Positions 34,500-46,883 of a stretch of DNA of 64,000 bases are shown one piece after another (the first letter of the stretch is position 1; the number at the start of each line of letters is the position of its first letter). The position numbers were made by a program, and so were the translations under genes. Source of the stretch: Penicillus capitatus (taxonomy: Eukaryota > Chlorophyta); assembly GCA_965649825.1 (NCBI GenBank), contig OZ287706.1, forward strand, positions 372,001 through 436,000. Reading direction: 5' to 3'. Under the pieces are notes generated by a model that worked only from the letters and a program-made list of their open reading frames with translations, was not told the origin of the DNA and ran no database searches.

Positions 34500-35489
34500 A
34501 TGTCAGCCAAGGCCACCATCGCTCTTTGCTTTGTGCTCTGTGCCCAAGTCTTCGCCGTACGTCTATGCACTCCAAGAGGAGGGAGATCACGGCAGTGATG
34601 ATTTGTTTTGGCAGACAAGAGAATCGAGATTTCTGCTGCAAAATAAAACAGCGTTCAGCAAAAACGGCGTACCGACCAGGACAGACGCGGAGGGGTCGAC
34701 GGCCCACGCCGGCGCCACTTTGCGGCTCACTGGTCCGGGGAAGATATCAGCCGACATTAAGTCGAAAGGCATTGGCGTGACTCTGGTCAAAGACGCCTTT
34801 GCCGGTGCCATGGTCAAGGCAAAGGAGAACGTGGAAAAGGGAGGAGATGCCATGGCCATTGCATTCTTCGAAGCACGTGCGTATGGCACAGCCATCGCTC
34901 AAGCACTTGCCAAAGCCCGCGTCCGGCTATCATCCAATGCTGAAGGAGGCATGGCGTGCGCTTTCGCCGAGGCCGATGCTAATTCGACAGCCACCGCCTA
35001 TGCGACTGCCCTCGTCGAGGCACATCCCCTCCGTCTGCGGAAGCACTCCCATCTGAGCATTGCTGTGCTGAACTAGGTGCTTGCCAAAGCGTCCAACAAG
35101 ATCAAATTTGCCGAGGCAGAAGCAGCGGTCAAATCCATCGTGTCTGTCACGGTCAGTACTTTCGCCACTGCCGAGGCGGAAGCCTGCGGTCGGGGCGTGT
35201 TCGAAGCCAACACCGTTGTCATTGTGATCGCCGAAGCGCTCGGCACTGCCTATGCGGAAGTCGTTGCCATTGCTCTTGCCATGGTGGCTCCCGGAGTATC
35301 TGTGGCCGAGATCGACGTTCAAGCCATAGGCGACATACTTAAGGCCAGCACGGTTACTGGGTTTAGTGCAACTGAAGTCCTCGGCGATGGTAAGTCTTCA
35401 TTCGCTGTCCAGCTTTTCTCCAAAATGCGTCGTGCTGCTCAGCGAGAGCGAAAGCGAGTGCGACTGGCGGGGCAGAGGTCCGCCCCTAG
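34500..35489 (+). CDS. Alanine-rich secreted protein, copy 5
   Basis: Exons 34500-34556, 34615-35019, 35077-35389 and 35443-35489 encode 273 residues. The signal peptide is MSAKATIALCFVLCAQVFA. Exon 2 starts TRESRFLLQNKTAF and is Lys-rich before GGDAMAIAFFEARAYGTA and GGMACAFAEADA. The second intron starts with GC instead of GT. The reading frame, the conserved ALVE end and the VLAKASNKIKFA start leave no doubt about its place. Exon 3 has ACGRGVF, grouping this copy with 6-9. The tail is ARAKASATGGAEVRP. The upstream TATA element is weak. Confidence 0.82.
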
Positions 35490-37018
35490 GACAGGACAAT
35501 GACGATCAGATGTGTCCTAGAAGCTGTTTTCTTTCGATCTGGATCATCATTTATATTCTTGAACGTGATTGTTTTTTTCTTCTGACAGAATTGGCAAGCA
35601 TCGACGGTTTCTGTGTGACAGAACTAGAAATGCACTCAGAGACTTAGAACGCGTGCTTGACCTTAGGAGACTCTCCTGGAGAGGACTATTTCTTTCGATC
35701 ATCCGGGCTTGATTCCTCATGTGACACATGGTCTGCGACACAAAGATATATCTATCTATCTACCCTGTTTAGGTAAAACTTGTAATCTGTCTGATCCAAA
35801 CAGAGTAACGCCGTTATCGAAACGTATCCCCCGCAACGCATCCTCTTAACTATCGCAAAGGGCGGTCGCTCAAGCCGTCGCCGTTATGGCGGCGTGCATT
35901 CGACAGGTGCGAGGCACAGGGGAGAGGATGGAGGATTCGTGCGACGCCTTGAGCGTGTCTGCGACGGGACCTCCGTCGAACGACGTGGAATCGCCACCAG
36001 GCCATGAGCGTGCTGAACCACTCGTGGCAATGGAGGGGCAGATGCAGTAGTCTATTACGTCATCATGACGCAATTCCCAGAAATCCACTCACAACATGGA
36101 TGGCAGTGTACACAGTTGACCAGGCCTCTAACCCACTGACTGCAAAGGACATCAGGTAGAGCAAGAGATTCAGAAAAGATACAACCAATAGGCCTGTACA
36201 ATCATTCGACTCCTTATCATCTTCTTCATCGAGGCATGGGGAAAAATGTGACGATGAAATTCTCCATGACAACCAAATGTCTGGCCCACCGATTCGTTCT
36301 TGTGTAAGAATGCCTTCGAAGATTCGGTTATCTGTTCCACGCGGCAGCCATAAGGCCAAGTGAATAAGGTAAAGGGTATTATTGTAGGCATCCCTCCTGT
36401 TGCCTTCTCCGTTGCGGAGCGTATGCGTCGAGGAATTGGGTTTTGCACCTCAGGTGCGATGAATTGAAGACAGTTAGGGAGGGGGCCGCTGCCACAACTT
36501 ACCTTCCGTTCGATTTCCAGTCAACATCACTCCTGACGATGACGTAGGGAAAGTGCACTGGCGGCGCTTTGGCGTCCCCCTGTGCGGCTGAGCAAACCGC
36601 TGAGTGACTCCGCCGCGGACAGCTGTTCGTCGAAGAGCATGTTCAATGGAGACACGTATGATATGGACCAGTCATTCTGAAGACAACAAGCTCGGCCAAT
36701 CGCGTCCCCTTCGGATTAGCTTGTGAACAACGGTATGAACAGCAGCGTCTGGATGGCGGCTGGAAACGACAGCTGTGAAGTTCGCTATACACATGAGGCA
36801 GTTCTCAACAGAGAACGCACCACGTCAGAGACAGGTGCCTCGTTGATTTCAAGGCAGCGTCGCTGTCGATCTGTTTTAGACCCGTCATGTCAAATTCCGT
36901 CCAAAACGTTGGCTAAATGAATGGCCACGCGTCCTTTTCCCACAGCTGACACGCACCCTTGCTACCGACCTCCTTCGCGTCGGTACGCGGCGCTGCGACG
37001 CGGAGTCATCCGTCAGAG
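35490..37018. other. Spacer between copies 5 and 6
   Basis: Apart from a possible minus-strand membrane-protein exon pair (listed separately) nothing is supported. A short TATC microsatellite lies near 35745-35760. Confidence 0.4.
35850..36359 (-). CDS. Possible membrane protein exons
   Basis: One frame encodes an acidic stretch (LDEEDDKESNDC) followed by a strongly hydrophobic span (LLVVSFLNLLLYLMSFAVSG) and a second hydrophobic piece (TAIHVVSGFLGIA). A short intron would then join it to an Arg-rich tail (WWRFHVVRRRSRR) that stops at 35850. Residue choice looks protein-like. The 5' end and family are unknown and the model may be wrong. Confidence 0.25.
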
Positions 37019-37026
37019 TATAAATT
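37019..37026 (+). promoter_or_regulatory. TATA box of alanine-rich copy 6
   Basis: TATAAATT lies 135 bp upstream of the ATG. Confidence 0.7.
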
Positions 37027-37153
37027 CGCTGCGAATCATGCATTTTCACCAACGCACTTTCTCAGCGTAGAAAATTTTGCCTTTCTTTCCTCTCCGAAGA
37101 AATTTAAAGAGCTCGCATACGAACTCAGTTTCTTTCAAAGAAGCTAAGCTACG

Positions 37154-38151
37154 ATGTCGACCAAGGCTATTTCCATTCTCTGCTTGTTGCTCTGCGCTCA
37201 GGCCTTTGCCGTAAGCACTGAACAGTTGACGTTCAGTGTCCCACTTTGTGCACCCTAGGTGCGAAACTTTGCAGGAGTGTCTGTGAGATCGTTGAAGCAA
37301 AGCAGTGCGACGCTTGCGCTCGGTTCGAGCGCAAGTTCCGACTCCCCGGATGGATCCGCTGTGGCTGCTGCTGAGGGAGACATCTCTCTCAGGGGAGCAG
37401 GCACCGTCACTGCCACCATCGAGGCGACAGCCGTTTCCACGGCAGCAGCTCGCAGCGTGCTCATTGAGAGGTTCGCCGCGGCGATCGTTGATGTAGAAGG
37501 CGGTGGACTTGCCCTTGCTATTGCCGAAGTGGAGGCGGCAGCCTATGCTTTCGCCGTTGCCGAGAGTACGGCATCCACTGCCATTACCCTGACATCGACT
37601 GGCCAGGGCGCAATGGCCTGCGCTACCGCTTTCGCAAATGCCACGGCCTCTGCCGATGCTTTTGCTCGAGTTATCGTTGAGGTATGTCGAATCGGCAATG
37701 CTGAGCGACCTGCTCATTTCTGTCGGATATCTAGGTATTCGCTGCAGCATCCAATGATATCAATTTCGCGGATGCCGAAGCCGCGATCGATGCCATTGTC
37801 CAAGTCACGGTTTCTGCTTTCGCTACTGCAGAATCCGAAGCCTGCGGCACGGGTGTCTTCGTCGCCGACACATTCATCGACGTCCTTTCAAGAGCGCTTG
37901 CCGTACCTTACGTCAAAGTCTTCGCTCTGGCGCTCGCCCTCGTTACTCCTGGAGCGGAAATTTCGTTCATCGTTGCCGAGGTCGAAGGCGATGTCTTCCA
38001 AGTGATCACTGTCGACGGACGCACGGCATCCGAAGTATTCGGTCAAGGTAGGCATCACTGCTCATCGACCATTTCTCTAAGTCCTGTTTTCTATATAGCC
38101 CAAGCAGCCTCAGGTGGCGATGCTGGTGCAAATGTCGACACCAGCGGTTAG
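37154..38151 (+). CDS. Alanine-rich secreted protein, copy 6
   Basis: Exons 37154-37210, 37259-37681, 37735-38047 and 38099-38151 encode 281 residues. The signal peptide is MSTKAISILCLLLCAQAFA. Exon 2 starts VRNFAGVSVRSLKQ, then GAGTVTATIEATAVSTAAAR and GGGLALAIAEVEAAAYAFAV, with its Cys in AMACATAF. Exon 3 starts VFAAASNDINFA and has ACGTGVF. The tail AQAASGGDAGANVDTSG is Gly/Ala-rich. It is much less charged than copies 1-3 and close to copies 7 and 8. Confidence 0.85.
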
Positions 38152-40997
38152 AAGATCATCAACACTTGATCTTAGTCTACAACACCGTCCTTCACACTTT
38201 TTTTGAATTTCGCTCACCTGGAAAAGTTGTCTACTTTGCATGAGTTGATGGAGGTGGCGTGGTTAAGACCTAGGATGACACTCGAAGGATATGCGTCTGA
38301 GCAGCAGTAGCTGATAAAACTCATTCGCTGATGAAACGATGACAAGTTCGTTGTTCTCCTTCTCGAGTATTATTGACAGTCGAATGTGTTTCGAGTCATC
38401 GCCTTTTGGCGAGAATGAACTAGTTTTAACAAACGCCTACATACACGCACAAATACGTCTGTCTTTGCGATCACTCGATGCGCGTTCGACGAAAAATGCG
38501 CGGTGGCCAGTTCTCGACGACGAGCCTCGTTGTACGAAACGATGGTATTCGACGACGGATGAAACAAAACGGATACCCGCGCCATCTCTGCCTGACATCG
38601 ACGGCGCGGGAAAAGAAAAGCATCCTGCGACGAGAGAGCTTTTTATGTTCCTCTGGCGACGCCAAAATACGCCAAGTCTGCGAGGCGTTGCATCTCGTCT
38701 CCATTCCTCCCAGATTCGATGCCGGAGGGCTGTTTATTGAGAAGTGTTGGAGATGAGGTGGGTACAATGTCATTCCAGGAGTGAAGTCTGCGCCTCGATT
38801 CAAAGCGACAGGCACCTGTCGACGCTTCCTGATGTGTGTCGGGTCTGGGACTCGTGTCACATGACTAAGGGAAATGAACTGTTTGGACACGTCTATCTGC
38901 AGAACGGGTTCAGAATTCGGACGTTCGATTTACGACTCTCTCTGTAGCGAAGGCAATCCCTTTGGTAATGGACTCTGTGCAGAAAAGAGTTGGTCGGTTT
39001 GGTAGGCGCCTAGGTAATGCATGTCAACAGGAAGATGCGATGGATGTTTAGATGGTCCAGTCATTTCGTTTTTCATGTAACGCTGTGCCTTTCGGTCGTT
39101 GTCTGTCGGATCTGGCAATAGTCTCGTCTCAATGGTGTGACCAGCAATGTCGTGATCTAAACCCGTCTGCTGCGGAGGGTAGAATTTCACCTGTGCCGAA
39201 AACAATGCCGTGCCATTTAACGATCGAATAGCCGGTGCTTGCTCCCTATTGTCCATTTCTCTCTGTCCTTCTAACGATTTCTCTGTGATGTGTACTTTCA
39301 TGTATAGACAACACCTTCATCTAAGACAGGACATCGATGGTTATAGATATTTTGACCTTCTACACGAATTTCGCAGGGTAAGGGTATCTTTCTCAAGAGA
39401 GGCGTCTTTAGAGTTGCCCTCGCCTTCAGCGAGTCGTCGATTCGCAGGTATCCATCAATGTCTGCACAACTGCAACGATTGACGAAACTTCCATTAGCGC
39501 CTTTAAGGTCTGTGAGACCATTCCCTTGTGACGATGAGACGGCGTCAGACCATCGAACGCGACACAGAACTCGACCGCCATCAGTCCTTGCTTCTGGGTC
39601 GTACAACTCATTGCCCCATCTCCTCCAGACAGAGGAAGTAGCAAAACCCTATATCCGCAGATGGGTTACAGCCTATGAGCATCCACATTAAAAAGAGATG
39701 AGTAGTAGCCTTCATGACGCGACGTGTTGATCGTCGTATTCATCGACAGTCAAGGTACGACGAGTTTTCTAACACCTGTAGTCGCCGCTGCCGCTTTCAA
39801 CAGCCAAAGGCAGCCTTCCAACAGAAGCTTGGATCGCCCGAAGAACGTTCTACCCACTCTAACGTACCATCTCAGCAGCTCGCGGCCTTTCTGTCAGACG
39901 TCGCACAAAGGTGGAAGCAACAAGGAAGACGCTGGGGATAACAACTTGTTGCTTGATTGAATACTGAATCTGTCTTGAACCACTCCTCCAATGTTTTAGC
40001 CGAAAATTGATGTAATCCACACCAATTGTATATATTCAGCCTGTGGACATGATAAACGTAAAGAGGAAGGCAGCTGTGGCGAGAAATAACAAACGGTAAG
40101 TATCGCGGATACGAGGGGGTATCGCGTTTTCTTGTCTCTTGTGGCCTCCCCTGAGTTAACAGACCTGTCAAATCGCATGTCTCTTGTAGACGGCGATGAT
40201 GATTTTCACTCGGCACCGTCGCGTTGTCCATGTGCAAAACCACTCCTTCGTTCCGACGCCGAAGCAAGAAAGAATTCTGCTGATGTGAAACTCAGCCAGC
40301 CGTACGTTTGCGCACAGCTTGCAAACGCAACGTTCGCTGCCGAAACCGCAGCGCCGACGGCCTGTCATGCGCCGGGTCGTCATGCGCTCAGAATCACGAG
40401 AACACAACCGTGCCTCGCAGACGGACACGTCGAGACCAGAAAATCCGAATACCTCATATGCATGCACCACCGTGCACTCCGTTTTCCTCGAGCGTGTGCA
40501 GGGAGACGGCGAACTTTGCACGCTGACAGGTAACACTTCTGCGGCACGGTACTCTGCGAGATAGCTTGTCTGAGGCTGCCGCTGAATGCCGTTGTGCTTC
40601 GAAGACGCGTCGACGATAAAAAATCAGCTCCAGAGGCGAACCCGCGGCGCAGTCGGCAATGAAGAAACAGACAGATGCTGACGTTGTTTCCGTGTCGGGT
40701 GGCAACCTTCGCGCCACTGCTCAACAAAGAAGCCGGACAAGTCACCGCGACGAATCGCGTCGCGTCGGTATTCGCTATTCCTTCTCGCCTGCTGACGCAC
40801 TGGACGATTTCCGCTGCGGAGCGTCTCTACTTTTAGCGAAAAGACGTCCGTGCTGAGCGCGGATTGACACAGATGGGGTCTTCTGCTACGAAGACACCGT
40901 CACTGTCGACGCAGACAGATTCCTCTAGGAGGACGCCTGGCTGCCAAAATAAGCAAACGCGAGTTCGGAACAGCGTGGCGGGCAGTACTCGGGCGCA
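38152..40997. other. Spacer between copies 6 and 7
   Basis: No firm gene. A weak minus-strand candidate at 38930-39660 is listed separately. Dense overlapping Arg/Ser-rich ORFs at 40130-40850 are typical of noncoding GC-rich DNA. No other repeat is evident. Confidence 0.35.
38930..39660 (-). CDS. Weak candidate gene, unknown product
   Basis: Two successive minus-strand frames have protein-like composition. The first contains GLTDLKGANGSFVNRCSCAD and IPLPCEIRVEGQNIY; the second contains SAQVKFYPPQQTGLDHDIAG. A frame change near 39300 would need an intron or is a mutation. No domain or start signal is recognised, so it may be a decayed gene. Confidence 0.2.
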
Positions 40998-41004
40998 TAT
41001 AAAA
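40998..41004 (+). promoter_or_regulatory. TATA box of alanine-rich copy 7
   Basis: TATAAAA lies 140 bp upstream of the ATG. Confidence 0.7.
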
Positions 41005-41137
41005 GCGCATGCCGACCCTGTCTAGACAGTGAACGTATTTACCTGAGTTCGATATTTCTAGTTCTTGTCCGTCCAGTCTGTTCGTCCTTTTTATGCGGTC
41101 AGAGAAGCGCCCGTCAGAACAGCAATTCCAAGTCAAA

Positions 41138-42140
41138 ATGCATTCGAAAGCCGTCGCGGTTCTCTGCTTGTTGTTGTCGATTCAAGCCTACGCGGTACGT
41201 TTCTACGTTTTGGAGTGACCGTTTCGACGTCACGGTTTACAGGCACGGGATTATGCAGTGTTCGCGAGACGGTCCTTGAAACAGAGCGAAGCGAGTGTCA
41301 GCGTCGGTACGGAGGGCTCTAGTCAACAAGGAGGAAGTGCCAACGCCACCGCCAATGCCACAGCGCATCTCGATGGACCCGGCTCCATCAGTGCTTCTGC
41401 ACGCGCGAATGGCAGGGCCGTGATTCGCGTCAGGAGCATGTTTACCAGAGAGACAATCAGAGCCGTCAGCAATGTGATGAACGGCGGAGACGCGCTTGCT
41501 GAGGCCGACATCAGGGCATCCGCTTACGCTGAGGCCGTCGCCGAGGCCTTCTCCGAGACTATCGCCGAAGTTATTTCCACTGGACCGGGTGGCAGTGCCT
41601 GCGCGACGGCCGCAGCTGAGGCCGAGGGATCCGCTTCGACGTTTGCACGTGTTCTGATTGAAGTGCATCGACATGCTCGTTCGTTCTTTTGCTCTGAGTG
41701 TCGTCGTCTGTTTGATAGGTGCTTGCTCGAGCTTCGAATGATATCTCCTTTGCCAATGCCGATGGCGCGATCGAGGCAATGGTTTCTGCGACGGCTAATG
41801 CATTTTCCGAAGCCGATTCCCATGCATGCGGTTCTGGCGATTTTAGCGCGACCACATTCGTCAGCACTCTGTCGACGGCCATCGCGCAGCCGTATGTCGA
41901 CGTTTGCGCTCTGGCCTATGCCATGGTGATGCCAGGAGCCGCAGTGGCAGACATCCTTGTCACGGCAAACGGCGACGTCCTGCAGGTGACCGACAGCGAT
42001 GGGAACTCAGCTACCCAAGTTATAGAAAACGGTAAGCGTATATAGCCTCGATCGCTAATCAATGATTTTTCGTTTTTTCTATAGCGCTTGCCAATTCAGG
42101 AGGTAAAGGTAATTCGACCATCATAGTCACTAGACCTTAG
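41138..42140 (+). CDS. Alanine-rich secreted protein, copy 7
   Basis: Exons 41138-41194, 41243-41662, 41719-42031 and 42085-42140 encode 281 residues. The signal peptide is MHSKAVAVLCLLLSIQAYA. Exon 2 starts ARDYAVFARRSLKQ, has GSISASARANGRAV and GGDALAEADIRASAYAEAVA, with its Cys in GGSACATAAAEAE. Exon 3 starts VLARASNDISFA with ACGSGDF. The tail differs from the others: ALANSGGKGNSTIIVTRP, with a hydrophobic end. Confidence 0.85.
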
Positions 42141-44441
42141 AGGCTCATAGTCTATTCTTTAAGCGATCTACGTTTGAACGGGTCTCAGTATTGTCTTTTT
42201 TTGGTTTCAACGTCAGCCTGATAGGACTCTGCGATATGATAGAGTCATTGTGTGGAGAAAACGCTGATGAGGGATCGACATTATTGCAGCAATAGCTGGT
42301 ATTGTCTTCAGTTATACTCACAAGTTCTTCCCTCTGGTATTGTCGTCATTGATTGATCGTCGCTGCCTGTATGAGCAGCAAACGAACGGCCCTTTAACAA
42401 AGCATTTCAGCACTACTGTGCATTTTCACGTCGAGGCGACGATGCCACCGTACGGACTACCGAGACGCAGGCGCCACGCTGACGGGAGACGCTCGGTTTA
42501 CGACGACAAGCATTCTTTACAAAGCAGCCTTGTTCGACATAGCCTTTTGCAGGGAACACTCCATGCAAAGTTCCCTCCCAGTTACTAATCGACGTACGTT
42601 ACCTCGTCATCATGACAACACAGACCGCGTCTTCTTGAAGAGTTCACAGTTCGCCTAGACATCGGGGAGCGCCACGCCGACGGAGTTGCCACCTGTCCGT
42701 GACGTACGCAAACGACGAAGCTGCAGCCGGTTGCCTTAGCCAAGCCGAGCATGGCTCTGGCATGGGACAACGAAAACCGCTTCGTGCAGCTTCGGCGCAT
42801 CCAGACGGCGGGCTTTGCCATACGGAAGCGCCGCGTCGCGGAGGGCGTCTCCATTCGACGTATTGGAAACCCAGGCGGTCGAAGCACCGCGGCGCCGACG
42901 GACTCCATGCTCGGTCTCCGCTATGAACACGCCTGAGCGCAGCGGTCTTCAGGGTGTTCAGGAAAAAGGACATGACATCGTTAGCTGAAAGGAAGGCAGC
43001 TGTCGTCTCGCTTTTCGTCCGAATGCATTCTTCGTTGGGTCGACCCCGTCAAACAGACGACGCGCCGAAGAGGGAGTGAATTACGCGCCGATGGTCCCTT
43101 CCTTCACGACAGGCGCAAAACGAACGCCTTGACGTCGACGTCGGCGGCGGAGAGCTGCGAAGAGATGAAGGTATTTGTTCGTTCGTACAGACAGACCACA
43201 TCTTTCTGGAAAATCGCTCACTTGGTCAACCGAGCCGTAAACGAATGGTTACATCGCATGTTGACAAAACACTGACGTTGGAGCCAGTCTTTAACGACGA
43301 GGGGCTTGCTCGCTGATCTCTCCTCGCGGCAAAACGCATACCATGATGCTGTTTCGTCTGCCCCTGCATGATTGCCTCAACGCCGTCGCTCATGACTAAG
43401 TAACTCAGATGGGGGTTGGTGTAAGGAAGAGTCTTGAAAGCGATTCTTCGCATGCGACAGCGACATGCGCCGATTGGAGAGTCGATTTTCAGCTTCCCAT
43501 CCACTGCTGCATCTGCCCCCCACCAATGCCACTCTAAGCACATCGCTTGCCAAGACATGGACAAAGAGGCACGAGACATCCACAGGGGCTCGGCTGGCGT
43601 CCACTCTCCCATACAGCTGCAAGGATTGGCGACGGCAAGAAAATTGCAGGACCCCGTGTGGCGTCTTTCCTCCGCTGCGATTCGATAGTCGGAGCTGCAG
43701 AACACCCGAACCCGCCGAACACAAGTTTCCGTGCTGGCCTCAGCGTCGCTGTACTGGACGCACGCGTATCGTCTGAGCGGCATTGTACCTTCGACCGATG
43801 TCCCTGTCGCTCGTCGACTGGCTCGTCGAGAAGGCCATTGGTCACTTGCACCTCCGAAGAGCGAATTAGCACGTCTGACGATATCTTCCCCGCAGACGGT
43901 GTTGACCTATATCAGCTTCTCTCCGTTCCAAAAACGAATGGTCTTTGAGGTCATGTCTCCATGACAATCAAATCACTTCGTCGAGAAAGCCAAAGCTCGT
44001 ACGACGCGGCAAAAGGCAGCCGACTAAGGCGCGAACTGAGAAAACGTAGTGAAAAGCGCATGACATAGAACAAACGAACACGCGAATAGCAAGACGCAAA
44101 CCGCGAACAGACAGCTGGCAGCAGCCCGCTACCTGGAAAAACATGGCTGTCATTTGGGCACATGTGAGGAACCTGGAATACGTGTCACCGACTCTGTGAA
44201 ATTCACAGTGCCAGTTGGTATGCTCAGTTCAGACGCGGGACCCATACCGACAGTGGACACGCAGTGCAGTTCCCGACAGTTGTTGAATGCGTGGGCGTTG
44301 TGACAACGGGCCACTCAGAATGCACCTAATGACGTGCTATGCGGCATGATGAGCTGTCATCGTCTTAACACGCGTCACATTGTCTTCCCACCACCTTCCC
44401 GCGGGTTCGGAGCTGCGATGTTGCGGCCGGCGCCGCTCGGG
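42141..44441. other. Spacer between copies 7 and 8
   Basis: No supported gene. The longest frame, 185 codons on the minus strand at 43226-43783, competes with plus-strand frames and shows no domain. A simple-sequence bias toward CGTCG and CGCCG is visible around 42800-43150. Confidence 0.35.
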
Positions 44442-44447
44442 TATAAA
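44442..44447 (+). promoter_or_regulatory. TATA box of alanine-rich copy 8
   Basis: TATAAA lies 140 bp upstream of the ATG and is preceded by a GC-rich stretch. Confidence 0.7.
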
Positions 44448-44581
44448 TTGCGCTCCGACGCAGTCTGTTCAACAACAAGCTTTCCTGAGCGACAAAGTTT
44501 CTTCTATCAGTTAAACGAGCTTACCTGTCCGCTTCGGAGTTTATATCCAAACGCATCTTATCAAGAAAACGTCCAGTTAAG

Positions 44582-45539
44582 ATGGCAACGAAGGCCATTT
44601 CCGTTCTCTGCTTGTTGCTCTGCGCACAAGTCTTCGCCGTATGTTTGTTCGCATGAAGAAGTATGTGTGGTCTAACTGTGTTGCTGAGTGCAGGTGCGCA
44701 ATTTGGAAACGACCGTGTCGAGGTCCTTGAAGCAAACCGAACAGGGAACCAGTGTAAGCATCGATGGGAGTCTAATAATCTCAGAGCCAGGCACAGTCTC
44801 AATTGATGCCACCGCAATTGGAGAAGCCGTAGCCATCGCTCGCAATGCACTTGTTGCCGCATTCGCGACCGCCGTCGCCGACGTCGAAGGCGGCGGAGAC
44901 GCGTTGGCCATCGCCCGCGTGCGAGCAGATGCTTTTGCACTTGCCGTGGCCCAAGCACTGGCCGATACATTCGTCTCTGTCACATCCACTTCTGCCGGAG
45001 CTATCGTCTGTGTGTCGGCCAGTGCCGAGGCTGAGGCGACCGCAACCGCTGTTGCCCGAGTCATCGTCGAGGTAAGCTCCGCACCCCGTTCCAATCTCCA
45101 CCAGCTCATCCATTTCTATCTAGGTCTTCGCGCAAGCATCGAATGACATCAACTTCGCTCAGGCTCAGTTTGCCATTGATGCGATTGCGGTAGCGACGGT
45201 CAGCGCATACGCCGTCTCCGTGACGGAAGTGTGCGGCACTGGAGTGTTCGATGCTGTGGCATACACCAGGATCGTCTCTCAGGCGCTTGCAGTGCCTTTT
45301 GTTGAAGTCTTCGCCATTGCACTCGCACTCGTGACACCAAATGCTGCCATCGCAAATATTCAAGTGGAAGTTGTGTCCGGTGTCCTCAGAGCCACCACTG
45401 TCACTGGTTTCACGGCCGCAGAAGTCGTCGGCAATGGTAAGAGCATCTCCCCTCCCTGTCACATCCACTGACAGTCATTTCGTTTGTTTGTGCAGCCAGA
45501 GCAATCACCGGAGGAGGAGGAGGTGCATCCAACAACTGA
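44582..45539 (+). CDS. Alanine-rich secreted protein, copy 8
   Basis: Exons 44582-44638, 44694-45071, 45124-45436 and 45496-45539 encode 263 residues. The signal peptide is MATKAISVLCLLLCAQVFA. Exon 2 starts VRNLETTVSRSLKQ, then EPGTVSIDATAIGEAVAIAR and GGGDALAIARVRADAFALAV, with its Cys in AIVCVSASAEAEATATA. Exon 3 starts VFAQASNDINFA with VCGTGVF. The tail ARAITGGGGGASNN is short. This copy is the richest in Val and aliphatic residues. Confidence 0.85.
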
Positions 45540-46737
45540 GCAGGAGGAATGGGCCCAATGCTCTGTGCCTGCTTCGATCCTGACAGCCGTTCTCATACCT
45601 TTTTGACCCTGTTAGTTGATATCTATCTCCAGTTTCCATTATCCAAGCTTATGCTTTTGTTGAACGATGAACGTTAAAGAGGGCTTGATGCCATTCGTCG
45701 AACGATAGTAGACGATTGTCATCATTTGACTCGATGGCTGTCCATCGCTCCCTCTCACAACTACTTCCTAGAGTAACTGAGGCCTCATGCGCCGCCAAAA
45801 CAGTCATGTAATGGCTTAAGCTCTTGGAACATGAATCCCGGTGTTCATTCCTGTGAGCGCAGGAACCCACGCACGCACACTCGTTCGTTCGTCATCACAG
45901 ACCGTTAAGCGTTAGCATTCATCATCCATTTCCATTAAAAACCCAATTCGAAGTGTTCAACACGATCGCGGATACTAATCAGACCTCTGCCAGGGAGACC
46001 AAAACGCATCTCATGTGAACATGTTCAAAGCATGTCACATCAGGACATCGAACAACAGCGAACAACACCGGATGTCATGTAAAGATCTTCTGAATGCTAT
46101 TCGAAATGTCTAAGGCTGTGCGACATCACAAGCACCCAGGCCGAGTCAGGAGTGCAGCAGGTATGCAAGAACAGTGAGCCACAGAGGCATCCTCACATGC
46201 AGCATTCGACATCCAACAGCAGTTCGTGTCCCTTAGCCATACAGCCACCGTCTCATCTTCCCTAGACAATAGAAGGAGGAAAGCGTACACCTACTGATGG
46301 ATTGTGCAGCCCGATGCGCATCCCGCATCGAAATAGATAAAGCTTCAGCCATCCAAAATCTCACCTTCGATGCCGGCAGAACTCTTGCTGGGCTTCTCAG
46401 AGCCTTCGTCCAATTGCCTTGTTTGATGAGCCGCGAGCTGCGGATTTTCTCAGGACACGTTCTCGGCCACTGCTTCGGTTGATGCATTTGGCATGAGGTT
46501 CTGAAGCTGAGCCGCGGCTTCCCGTCCTATCCGTCCCACCGTATTCGCTCAACAGAGGCACTGCATTCAAGATTCCTTCCCCGCAGTGTCTCCATCAGTG
46601 ATGGAACCCATGCCACGTGGTATCCACGATGGTGACGCGCTATTCCATTGGCTGTCTCTTCTCTGCATCGGACGGATCTTCTTGCAGCGTTCTCTTTGTC
46701 ACGTCAGACGAGACAACACCTGTCACAAACCTGTGCG
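45540..46737. other. Spacer between copies 8 and 9
   Basis: Nothing supported on either strand; short unrelated ORFs only. Confidence 0.4.
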
Positions 46738-46743
46738 TATAAA
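46738..46743 (+). promoter_or_regulatory. TATA box of alanine-rich copy 9
   Basis: TATAAA followed by TTC, 146 bp upstream of the ATG. Confidence 0.7.
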
Positions 46744-46883
46744 TTCACGCGAAAGTTCAACACCACGTCAAAGAAATTTTATTACCAGAGTTTACTACCT
46801 TTGTTTGCGCAACTACTAAACTGCTGTTTGGCGAAAGTATTCGCGGAAAGTTTACTCGAAAACTTTTCTCTCTTAGAGCCAAG

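Noticed and set aside
43226-43783. A 185-codon minus-strand ORF
   Set aside because: Composition is unremarkable, no domain or splice partner is seen, and competing plus-strand frames are almost as long.
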